Of a stretch of DNA of 64,000 nucleotides, positions 1 through 6,812 are shown piece by piece. Every line of letters begins with the position of its first letter. The first letter of the stretch is position 1. The notes under the pieces were generated by a model that made no database searches, was not told the DNA's origin, and saw nothing but the letters and a program-made list of their open reading frames with translations. Source of the stretch: an uncultured Chitinophagaceae bacterium (GTDB lineage Bacteria > Bacteroidota > Bacteroidia > Chitinophagales > Chitinophagaceae); assembly GCA_937862815.1 (NCBI GenBank), contig CALMED010000012.1, positions 219,452 to 283,451 of the forward strand, written 5' to 3'. A program made the translations under genes and the position numbers.

Positions 1-832
1 TGCCCACGGAATTCCGTAAAAACCGATTACCCTCCACCCGGCCATCAGAAATATCTTTCAGCAGAATTCCATAGGCTGCACTCCCCCAATTGTCGGAAAA
101 TGTATTGTCAAGCATATGAATCCGGGAAGAATACATGACAGCCACACCTGCCCCGTTATCACTGAATTGATTTGAGCGGTATACATCATCATTGGAAAAC
201 ATAAAGTGAATCCCGTAACGTACATTCTGGTAACTGAGATTACTCTCAACAAGCGAATGCGTAACAAATTCAAAATAAATACCGTCCCGGTGGCCGGTAA
301 CCCTGTTAGATGCTATATGCAGGCTGTCACTCTTCCAGCAATGAATACCGTTCGCCGAATTAATTTCATCCCGGGCGTCGGACTCTATCCGGTTGCCTTC
401 AATACGGCAGGCGGTAACGTGTTGGGCATAGACCGCAAAAAAATTCTTTTCAAATTGATTGTTCCGGATCGTAACATTTCTGCAATCCACCAGCCGCAGT
501 GCGGCCACATCATTGTAACTGCTTCTGCCGGAATTCCGGAAAACCAGTCCTTCTACAACAACCCGGTCGCTCTGTATGGTCATAATCTCCCCCTTACCTT
601 CACCATCCAATACCGGAAAGTTCTGACCCAAAATCACCACCGGCACCCGTACCTGGAGATTAATCTCACAGTATTCACCCGTGTTTACCAGGATTGTATC
701 GCCGGATGCCGCCCGTTCGAGAGCCTGCGTAAGGGTGGTAAAGGGACCTTTGCGGGCATCAACCAGCAACACACGGGCTTGCGAAGTAAGGGCATTCACG
801 AAAAGTAGTATCAGGAAAGGGATGCGCATCAT
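1..832 (-). CDS. nosD: NosD, periplasmic copper-site assembly protein (partial)
   Basis: NosD-type right-handed beta-helix protein, needed to build the copper centre of nitrous oxide reductase together with an ABC transporter (NosF/NosY). About 277 codons are visible; the gene leaves the window at the left edge, so its C-terminus and any nosF/nosY are unseen. The minus-strand reading begins MMRIPFLILLFVNALTS, a signal peptide, followed by many short strand-turn repeats typical of PbH1/NosD proteins, such as VTIRNNQFEKN, YGIHFMFSND and GAGVAVMYS. The first ATG (832-830) overlaps the TGA of the upstream nosL-like gene as ATGA, which suggests translational coupling; a second in-frame ATG lies 3 nt further on. 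Confidence 0.9.
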   Translation of the reverse strand, partial: MMRIPFLILLFVNALTSQARVLLVDARKGPFTTLTQALERAASGDTILVNTGEYCEINLQVRVPVVILGQNFPVLDGEGKGEIMTIQSDRVVVEGLVFRNSGRSSYNDVAALRLVDCRNVTIRNNQFEKNFFAVYAQHVTACRIEGNRIESDARDEINSANGIHCWKSDSLHIASNRVTGHRDGIYFEFVTHSLVESNLSYQNVRYGIHFMFSNDDVYRSNQFSDNGAGVAVMYSSRIHMLDNTFSDNWGSAAYGILLKDISDGRVEGNRFLRNSVG

Positions 833-1842
833 TTTACAATTTCATCCCATGCCAGAGGCTTTGCTTTCAACTGAACATTCACCGACTCACGGGCCGCAGC
901 CGTCTCTAAGGCGGCCAGCGTGCCTCCCATGGGACCTCTGACAGCATCACCCTGCAGCCAGAAAGCGGTTGCTGCCGGAATCAGCTTTTCTTTCTGACCA
1001 TAATCCACCACATAAATACCGGCTACCTGTGCCTGTGATAACTGGCCGGACTTAAGAAACCGGAACAAACAATGCGTATCGTCAAACTTGAAAACCTTTC
1101 CCTTATCAGAAACCACTTCGGCGCCAAACCGCTGATCTGTGATAATCATTTTACAAAAATGACAGGCATCCTGGCCAAAGCGGATGGGCTGTGAACCCGT
1201 CTGACAACCAGCTGTCAGCACAATCAAAAGTGTAGTCATAATCAGTGAAGCAGGCACCTGTGCCGCTTTACGAAAATTCTTCCATTCCATCCATACGCCA
1301 ACAACAAGCATCAATCCCACAACGAGAAAGATATAGCCCCCCACATCCGGGAAAGACCAGGCACCAAAATTCAGCAACTGTTTATAACCGATCAAAGGAG
1401 GCTGATAGGCCATACCGGGAACAACAATGGGTGCACTGGGATCAAGGTTGTGACCATAATTATATTCCCACCTGTAAAAATCAAACATGGCAATAACCCC
1501 AAACATAATGAACAGCACCGTCCACGTGTAAAAAAACCAACGCCGGTTCACAAGCCAGGTTAGTATTCCAAAAAGGGCAAAGGCCCCTATGAGATAGGGC
1601 AGAATAACGAATTCAAAAAAATCTTCGGTATGAAGTGTCCGCATGCCAATATAGTGATTGAGCCCGTTTACTACATTCACGTCACCACCGATTTTATGCG
1701 GGTAAATTTTTAGTGTCAGACCTTCCGGATATTGAGGAGCAGCGAGATCAATGCGCCACAGCGGAAATAAAAGCGAAATAGCTAAAGCCAATCCAGCTGT
1801 GAGGCTTATCAGCCGTACGGTTGGCAACAACTTGCTGTTCAT
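829..1842 (-). CDS. nosL: Fusion of a multi-pass membrane domain with NosL copper chaperone
   Basis: Accessory protein for NosZ maturation, 337 aa. Residues 1-200 form a membrane domain with hydrophobic segments near 11-31, 76-98, 103-122 and 165-187, plus a polar loop containing LNHYIGM. The C-terminal part (about 215-337) is NosL-like: it carries the DACHFCKM motif (Cys227, Cys230, Met232) expected for Cu(I) binding in the NosL family. At the junction, residues 199-213 read as a hydrophobic stretch ending LTAGC, which looks like the lipobox of a once separate NosL lipoprotein. The membrane domain may correspond to NosB-like proteins of clade II nos clusters; that is inference. The gene lies between nosZ and nosD, overlaps nosD by 4 nt, and is preceded by a terminator-like hairpin. 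Confidence 0.82.
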   Translation of the reverse strand: MNSKLLPTVRLISLTAGLALAISLLFPLWRIDLAAPQYPEGLTLKIYPHKIGGDVNVVNGLNHYIGMRTLHTEDFFEFVILPYLIGAFALFGILTWLVNRRWFFYTWTVLFIMFGVIAMFDFYRWEYNYGHNLDPSAPIVVPGMAYQPPLIGYKQLLNFGAWSFPDVGGYIFLVVGLMLVVGVWMEWKNFRKAAQVPASLIMTTLLIVLTAGCQTGSQPIRFGQDACHFCKMIITDQRFGAEVVSDKGKVFKFDDTHCLFRFLKSGQLSQAQVAGIYVVDYGQKEKLIPAATAFWLQGDAVRGPMGGTLAALETAAARESVNVQLKAKPLAWDEIVK

Positions 1843-1856
1843 GGAATTAAATTTTC

Positions 1857-1900
1857 AAAAAAGGCACACCTGCCCGGCACTGCGCCCTGGCAGGTGTGCC
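1857..1900 (-). terminator. Intra-operon rho-independent terminator between nosZ and nosL
   Basis: Perfect 12-bp inverted repeat GGCACACCTGCC (1863-1874) / GGCAGGTGTGCC (1889-1900) with a 14-nt loop. On the minus (coding) strand it is followed by six T (1857-1862). It sits 39 bp after the nosZ stop and 15 bp before the nosL start, so it should cut nosZ transcripts and lower expression of nosL and nosD unless read through. Confidence 0.85.
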
Positions 1901-1939
1901 CGTGTATCATGACTAAAAAAACATTCATTGATCATTTAC

Positions 1940-3922
1940 TTACTTAGCACCTTCAACAGGTGCCGCACCTGTTTTACCCACATGGAATGTAAGCGGCACA
2001 TTGCTGCCGGCGGGTGAAATACGGATATATCCCTGCATTTCCTGGTGCAGCGCACTGCAGAAGTCGGTACAATAAAAAGGTACAACCCCCACTTTTTCGG
2101 GCACCCACTTCAGGGTCTGTGTTTCGCCCGGCATAATCAGCAACTCTGCGTTGTTTGCCCCCTTAACAGCAAATCCATGCGGCACATCCCAATCCTGTTC
2201 GAGATTGGTGACGTGGAAATACACCTCATCACCCAATTTAACACCCTCTATATTATCAGGAGCAAAGTGGGACCGTATGGAGGTCATGTACACATGCACC
2301 TGGTTGCCTTTCCGCTCAACACGGGCTTCCTTTTCACCTTTGGCTACGTAGGGATGCTGATTTTCTTCAATCTTGAATATTTTAAGACTGTTCTTTTTAA
2401 TCAAATCACCGGGGGCGGCCTGTGCATAGTGCGGCTCACCAATGGTGGGAAAATCGAGAATCAGCTGCATCTTATCGCCGGAGATGTCATAAATCTGGGC
2501 ACTTTGAGTGAGTTCGGGACCAGTAGGCAGGTAGCGGTCTTTGGTTATCTTATTATAGGCAACCACATATTTACCAAACGGCTTTTTGGAATCGCCGCCC
2601 GGAATACAAAGGTGACCTATTGAGTAATAGGTGGGTACCCGGTCAAGCACCTTCAGGTCCTTGATATTCCATTTAACAATTTCGCTGCTCACAAAAAATG
2701 AAGTATAGGCATTACCTCTGCCATCAAATTCGGTATGAAGAGGTCCAAGGCCAGGCTTCTGCACCTCGCCGTGCAAGGCCGCCTCATACTTGATGACGGG
2801 AAGACCCTCATAATTACCATCATAATTTTTATCAGAAATGGCCTTCATCATCTTTGAAAAAGAGAATACCGGGATCAATGCTGCCAGTTTACCACTTCCC
2901 ACGATGTATTCACCTGTTGGGTCCACATCACAACCGTGCGGTGACTTGGGACAGGGAATCAGGTAGCAGATATCAGCCAGGACGGTGGGGTCCAGCACAG
3001 TAACTTCTGTTTTTATTGTATGCTTACCGGTATGGGTCTTATCATCCCAAACATTGTGCGCATAACGAACCTGCTGTTTAACACCCTTTCCTGCTTTAAC
3101 GTATTCCTCCGCTTTCTTCCAGTTAACAGCCAGGATAAAATCCTTATCCCGCTGGGATGCATTCACTTCCAGCAGGGTGTTGGCCTGTTCGCTGTTGTAA
3201 CAACTGAAGAAAAACCAACCGTGACTGGGGCCCTTGCCTGCATGGCTCAGATCGAAATTGACACCCGGAAGCAGCAATTGAAACGCTATATCCATGCTAC
3301 CCTCTTTGGACACACTGATAAAGCTGACCGTTCCCTTAAAGTTCTTTTTGTAGGTATCAATCGGCACATCACGGTTATCACCCATTGGTATACTGAACCG
3401 GGTTCCTGCCACTACATACTCCGTATTTTCTGTTATAAAAGGCGACGAGTGATTACCGGCGCTGTTGGGCAACTCCAGTATTTCCGCGGTGCGGAAAGTG
3501 GTGAGATCTATACGGGCAACCCGGGGAGTGTTGTTGGCATTGCCAAAAACCCAGCGGCCATCCACTTCACCGTTTGTCTGCGACAACTCTGTGTGGTGCA
3601 GATCGTCCCAGGGTACAAATCCATGGGAGGTCTGGAGCATGGGCTTCGTTTCTTCACTGTAACCCCAGCCTTTTTCCGGATCAACCGAGAAAACCGGAAT
3701 AACGCGGAACAGGCGCCCACTCGGCAGGCCATACACACTCATTTGTCCGCTGAATCCCCCACTCACAAAATTGTAGAACTCATCGTATTTTCCCGGTGGC
3801 ACATATGCTTTTTCAGCTGAGCCGGTAGCAGCAGCGCTGCTGGCCCCTTTGGGTTTACAGGAAGTAACCGATACCAATGCGGCGGCTGCGAGGCAAACCA
3901 CCATTCCATGTAACAACTTCAT
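1940..3922 (-). CDS. nosZ: Nitrous oxide reductase, clade II (Sec-dependent) type
   Basis: Multicopper enzyme reducing N2O to N2, 660 aa. The C-terminal cupredoxin domain holds the CuA signature FYCTDFCSALHQEMQGY, with Cys618, Cys622, His626 and Met629. The N-terminal seven-bladed propeller carries the CuZ-type histidines, including DLHH (His109, His110), SPHGCDVDP, GPLHTEFDG, IGHLCIPGG and EPHYAQA. There is no twin-arginine signal. The N-terminus is a Sec-type signal ending VSVTSC (Cys22), so the protein may be a lipoprotein. A Sec signal and this gene context fit clade II (atypical) nosZ. The gene follows a c-type cytochrome that could deliver electrons (41-bp gap) and precedes nosL and nosD. 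Confidence 0.96.
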   Translation of the reverse strand: MKLLHGMVVCLAAAALVSVTSCKPKGASSAAATGSAEKAYVPPGKYDEFYNFVSGGFSGQMSVYGLPSGRLFRVIPVFSVDPEKGWGYSEETKPMLQTSHGFVPWDDLHHTELSQTNGEVDGRWVFGNANNTPRVARIDLTTFRTAEILELPNSAGNHSSPFITENTEYVVAGTRFSIPMGDNRDVPIDTYKKNFKGTVSFISVSKEGSMDIAFQLLLPGVNFDLSHAGKGPSHGWFFFSCYNSEQANTLLEVNASQRDKDFILAVNWKKAEEYVKAGKGVKQQVRYAHNVWDDKTHTGKHTIKTEVTVLDPTVLADICYLIPCPKSPHGCDVDPTGEYIVGSGKLAALIPVFSFSKMMKAISDKNYDGNYEGLPVIKYEAALHGEVQKPGLGPLHTEFDGRGNAYTSFFVSSEIVKWNIKDLKVLDRVPTYYSIGHLCIPGGDSKKPFGKYVVAYNKITKDRYLPTGPELTQSAQIYDISGDKMQLILDFPTIGEPHYAQAAPGDLIKKNSLKIFKIEENQHPYVAKGEKEARVERKGNQVHVYMTSIRSHFAPDNIEGVKLGDEVYFHVTNLEQDWDVPHGFAVKGANNAELLIMPGETQTLKWVPEKVGVVPFYCTDFCSALHQEMQGYIRISPAGSNVPLTFHVGKTGAAPVEGAK

Positions 3923-3963
3923 ATTGATGATTATTAAAGGTTTAAAAAGAAGTAAAGTGCCTG

Positions 3964-4428
3964 TTATTGAACCCCGTCGTTTTTCCGCATGAATTCAAGC
4001 ACATTATACGCGTCATTATCCGTCAGATTCTGGTTGGGCATGCGCACCAGGCAGATTTCCAGTTGGGCCATCGCTTTCGGATCTTTTTCCAGCATCTCAT
4101 CCACATTGGTCGCAAAATTGAGAATCCAGGCAGGGGTATGCCGTGCGGTAACCCCTTTCCAGCCGGGTCCCACCACCCGCTCGTCTGTCAGTTTATGACA
4201 GCTTGCACACTTGACATCATACACTTTTAAGCCTGCTTCCGCTTTGGCGACATCCAGGGTCGGGCTCACCTGTACATTTTTGAATTTCCCGATACCATCG
4301 TCGTCGGGAGCAGTTGTGGCAGGAGCCGGTTTGCCGGCATTGTTACCGGCATCAGTACCGGAAGAATCGTTACTGCCACAGGCATAAACCAAACCCGTAA
4401 ACAGCAGCAGAATGAATAATTTCTTCAT
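3964..4428 (-). CDS. Lipoprotein monohaem cytochrome c of the nos operon
   Basis: Small class I c-type cytochrome, 154 aa. Residues 1-17 are a lipoprotein signal ending LVYAC (Cys17), followed by a Ser/Asp/Ala/Pro-rich linker to about residue 50. The haem motif is CASCH (Cys74, Cys77, His78) and the probable distal Met ligand is Met130 in VRMPNQNL. As the first gene of the nos transcript, just before nosZ, it is the natural candidate electron donor to NosZ, tethered to the membrane on the periplasmic side. Its ATG directly abuts a long inverted repeat. The donor role is inferred from position. Confidence 0.9.
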   Translation of the reverse strand: MKKLFILLLFTGLVYACGSNDSSGTDAGNNAGKPAPATTAPDDDGIGKFKNVQVSPTLDVAKAEAGLKVYDVKCASCHKLTDERVVGPGWKGVTARHTPAWILNFATNVDEMLEKDPKAMAQLEICLVRMPNQNLTDNDAYNVLEFMRKNDGVQ

Positions 4429-4449
4429 GTGTCATAATTTTTATGACAC
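4429..4449. promoter_or_regulatory. 9-bp inverted repeat abutting the cytochrome c start codon
   Basis: Arms GTGTCATAA (4429-4437) and TTATGACAC (4441-4449) around a TTT centre form a perfect inverted repeat immediately upstream of the minus-strand ATG at 4428. Each arm contains the TATGAC half found in the nearby TGA-N6-TCA sites, but here the halves point outward. It could be an operator or an mRNA hairpin limiting ribosome access. An imperfect -7-like element on the minus strand (TAATCTTG, 4456-4449) lies next to it. Confidence 0.5.
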
Positions 4450-4477
4450 AAGATTAACCCAGCCTGAACGGGGCTAA

Positions 4478-4493
4478 TATGACTGGAGTCATA
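4478..4493. promoter_or_regulatory. Putative Crp/Fnr-family operator in the nos intergenic region
   Basis: TATGACTGGAGTCATA is a perfect 6-bp inverted repeat with a 4-nt centre, giving the ATGA-N6-TCAT form. That is the half-site spacing of Fnr (TTGA-N6-TCAA) and Crp (GTGA-N6-TCAC). Its centre is about 43 nt upstream of the start site implied by the -7-like TAATCTTG at 4456-4449, close to a class II activator position for the cytochrome-nosZ transcript. The start-site estimate is inference. Confidence 0.6.
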
Positions 4494-4557
4494 AACGCTT
4501 GCGTTGTGATCAGAATCAGTAAAAAAGCAGCAACCCGCTTACAATCGGCTGAAAAAC

Positions 4558-4571
4558 ATGACGAAAATCAT
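4558..4571. promoter_or_regulatory. Second ATGA-N6-TCAT site, upstream of the Crp/Fnr gene
   Basis: The sequence ATGACGAAAATCAT matches ATGA-N6-TCAT and lies about 40 bp before the regulator start. It touches a plus-strand -7-like element (TAAATTTT, 4571-4578), so a protein bound here could repress its own gene. It is less symmetric than the site at 4478. Confidence 0.5.
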
Positions 4572-4609
4572 AAATTTTATTAGCGCCCATCAACCAGAGG
4601 TAGGTAGAA

Positions 4610-5245
4610 ATGATTCTATTTTGCTGCATGCCATCAGAAACAGTTCCCTGCATCATCAACCCTGACCTTCTCCTTGCCTGGGGCGCCACTTTTCGCGACC
4701 TGGAAAAAGGAAAGGTGCTCTTCTGTGAAGGAGATACGGCGAATTTTTACTACCAGGTAACAGAAGGAAAAATCAAGATGTGCAACTGCAACGAAAAAGG
4801 AAGAGAATTTATACAGGGCATCTTTCAGGCTGGACAGAGTTTTGGCGAACCTCCCTTATTCGATAACAGTCCGTATCCTGCAAGTGCCGTCGCAGAAACA
4901 AATGCCAGTGTGATCCGGCTGCGGAAAGAAAACTTCCTGCAACTGATCAAAGAAAATTTTGATATTCACTTCTCCATAACCCAAATGCTGGCGCGACGGA
5001 TTCGTAGCAAATCGATTAAATCCAAATCACTTTCTTTCTATGACCCAACCTATCGGGTAAAAACGCAGTTGGAACAGTATAAAAAAGACCTCAATTTACA
5101 GCCGGGTCAACAGGTAAGGGTGGACCTGACCCGGCAGCAGATCGCCGATATGACAGGGTTACGGGTGGAAACGGTCATCCGCACCATCAAACACCTGGAA
5201 GAAGAGGGCCTTCTGCACATTGAACGGGGTAAAGTCTATTGCTGA
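4610..5245 (+). CDS. Crp/Fnr family transcriptional regulator
   Basis: One-component regulator, 211 aa: a cyclic-nucleotide-binding-like beta-roll at about 15-125, a dimer helix, and a C-terminal winged helix. The recognition helix reads TGLRVETVIRTIK. Its VETxxxR pattern is closer to E. coli Fnr (VETISR) than to Crp (RETVGR), and the serine that contacts the outer base in Fnr is changed. Cysteines occur early (CC at 5-6, Cys14) and at CNC (58-60), but they do not match the classic Fnr iron-sulfur spacing, so the signal (oxygen, NO or other) cannot be read. The start at 4610 has an AGGTAG-like sequence upstream; an in-frame ATG at 4628 is an alternative. It is divergent from the nos genes and a likely regulator of them. 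Confidence 0.88.
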   Translation: MILFCCMPSETVPCIINPDLLLAWGATFRDLEKGKVLFCEGDTANFYYQVTEGKIKMCNCNEKGREFIQGIFQAGQSFGEPPLFDNSPYPASAVAETNASVIRLRKENFLQLIKENFDIHFSITQMLARRIRSKSIKSKSLSFYDPTYRVKTQLEQYKKDLNLQPGQQVRVDLTRQQIADMTGLRVETVIRTIKHLEEEGLLHIERGKVYC

Positions 5246-5276
5246 TATGACCTGAATCATATTGAACCGGTTCAAT
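5245..5276. promoter_or_regulatory. Two adjoining Crp/Fnr-type palindromes
   Basis: ATATGACCTGAATCATAT (5245-5262) is ATGA-N6-TCAT with extended symmetry. It runs straight into ATTGAACCGGTTCAAT (5261-5276), a perfect 16-bp palindrome containing the canonical Fnr form TTGA-N6-TCAA (5262-5275). Their centres are 15 bp apart. They lie between the end of the regulator gene and the start of the membrane protein gene at 5294, where they could control the latter. Confidence 0.55.
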
Positions 5277-5293
5277 TCTGCTTCTATTTGCTT

Positions 5294-6595
5294 ATGCACA
5301 CCCCGGTACAGGAGTTTGTTGAGAAATGGATAAGGATAGCAATCCTGAATCTTGCTGTTGTAGCGGCTATTGGGGTTGTTCTGCGGTACAAACAAGCACT
5401 GTCTCTCCCCGGCGTAGACTACAAACATCTGCTGCATGCTCATTCGCATTATGCATTTGCGGGCTGGGTCTCCACCGCGCTGTATACAGGTATTGTACAC
5501 TTTCTTCAACCTGAACAATCCGCACTCCGGTACTTTCGGGTGCTGATGCAGCTGCACCTGGCAGCAGCACTGGGCATGCTCTTCACCTTTCCGTTTATGG
5601 GGTATGCAGGCCCTTCCATTTTCTTTTCTACTCTTTCGATATTCAATAGCTGGTGGTTTGCAGCGCTCAGCTTTCGCTCGCTGTTGCAGAACAGAAAAAA
5701 ATCAGTTACGCCCTGGATGTTGACCGCCTTATGCCTGATGATCCTTTCGGCCGCAGGCACCTTTTACCTCGCCTGGATGATGTATCATAAAACACTGAAT
5801 CAAAGTCTGTACTTCGGGGCTGTTTATTTTTACCTGCATTTCCAGTACAACGGATGGTTTTTATTTGGCACCGGCGGCCTGCTTATCTCTGCACTTCCAG
5901 CAACAATTCCCGGCCATGGGAAAAGGGCTTTGCAACGTATCTTCCTTGTTCTGCTGCTGACAGTTATTCCCACAGTTTTCCTCTCCATGCTCTGGATGCG
6001 GATTCCCGGTTGGATGCATGCTGCCGGAGCTTTTGCAGCTGTAGTGCAACTGGTTGCGCTGTATTACCTCTGGAATGTATGGATGAAATCAGGGTTTGCG
6101 GACGGAGTACGTTTGCTGAAATGGGAAAATCTGCTGGCTGCGGCCGGATTAACAGCCTTTTCCCTCAAACTGATCCTGCAGGCGCTGTCGGCTGTTCCCC
6201 TGTTGAATAAATATGCATTCGGAGTGCGCCCGGTTGTCATTGGCTTCCTGCACCTGGTACTGCTGGGCTGCATCACCCTGCTGCTGCTGAGCTTTTTTAT
6301 CCGCCAGCACTACCTGCGGACGAATACCCGGTTGGCCGGATGGGGCCTGACGCTTTTTACCGGCGCTATTCTGTTCAACGAACTGGTTTTATTAGTCCAG
6401 GGATTCCGGGCCATTGCACAGGAAGGCATGGCGCAGGCACCCAACCTGCTGCTGGCTGCTGCTCTGAGTATGTTCAGCGGCATTACCCTGTTTCTAACCG
6501 GGCAATTCACACAACGGTGCCAACGAACATCACCCCCGCACCAGCGGCAGGATCACCAGGCGCAGCAGGATGACGCCCATAGCAAACAGGAATAA
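5294..6595 (+). CDS. Polytopic membrane protein, possibly haem-copper-oxidase/NnrS-like
   Basis: I do not recognise this with certainty. It is about 433 aa and almost entirely hydrophobic, with roughly 11-12 transmembrane segments. Histidines cluster at KHLLHAHSHYAFAGW (His45, 48, 50, 52), LHFQYNGWF (His182) and GFLHLVLLG, a spread that recalls haem-binding subunit I-like or NnrS-like proteins. An enzyme role is unproven. An in-frame TTG at 5288 would extend it slightly; I prefer the ATG at 5294. The last 25 or so residues are polar, and this part of the gene lies antisense to the small gene at 6530-6709. Its position after the regulator and the tandem Fnr-type sites suggests a role under the same low-oxygen or nitrogen-oxide conditions as nosZ. 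Confidence 0.7.
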   Translation: MHTPVQEFVEKWIRIAILNLAVVAAIGVVLRYKQALSLPGVDYKHLLHAHSHYAFAGWVSTALYTGIVHFLQPEQSALRYFRVLMQLHLAAALGMLFTFPFMGYAGPSIFFSTLSIFNSWWFAALSFRSLLQNRKKSVTPWMLTALCLMILSAAGTFYLAWMMYHKTLNQSLYFGAVYFYLHFQYNGWFLFGTGGLLISALPATIPGHGKRALQRIFLVLLLTVIPTVFLSMLWMRIPGWMHAAGAFAAVVQLVALYYLWNVWMKSGFADGVRLLKWENLLAAAGLTAFSLKLILQALSAVPLLNKYAFGVRPVVIGFLHLVLLGCITLLLLSFFIRQHYLRTNTRLAGWGLTLFTGAILFNELVLLVQGFRAIAQEGMAQAPNLLLAAALSMFSGITLFLTGQFTQRCQRTSPPHQRQDHQAQQDDAHSKQE

Positions 6596-6709
6596 AAGGA
6601 TCGAAAGCCGGTTGATACCGTGCATGTATTTCATCCACTGGGTTTTGGGCCGTTCGGGATCGGGTTTCCGGAGATAAAGGTATTCGGCAATCTGGTGGAG
6701 GACACCCAT
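6530..6709 (-). CDS. Small single-pass membrane protein (59 aa)
   Basis: Short gene reading MGVLHQIAEYLYLRKPDPE at its start and ILPLVRG at its end. It has a charged, aromatic N-terminal half with a TQWMKYMHGINR stretch, then one transmembrane segment (about 35-56). It resembles a conserved family of about 60-residue Bacteroidota proteins (I recall DUF6728, unverified). Function is unknown. Its 3' end overlaps the 3' end of the convergent membrane protein gene by 66 bp. Confidence 0.7.
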   Translation of the reverse strand: MGVLHQIAEYLYLRKPDPERPKTQWMKYMHGINRLSILLFLFAMGVILLRLVILPLVRG

Positions 6710-6795
6710 ATAATTCTGTTTTTTATTTCAACAAGCCACCGGCTGGTTTGTTCGTTTTCCGGTCAACAGGCGGGCAGGCGCACCGCCCTTTTCCC

Positions 6796-6803
6796 TATCT
6801 TCG
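6796..6803 (+). promoter_or_regulatory. Putative -7 promoter element before the VCBS gene
   Basis: TATCTTCG matches the Bacteroidota -7 box TAnnTTTG at 7 of 8 positions and lies 9 nt before the ATG at 6813. No clear -33 TTG is visible, so support is modest; it implies a very short leader. Confidence 0.4.
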
Positions 6804-6812
6804 GAACAACAA

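Noticed and set aside
206..808. 200-aa plus-strand open frame at the left edge
   Set aside because: The minus strand here clearly encodes the NosD beta-helix with a signal peptide and ATGA coupling to nosL.
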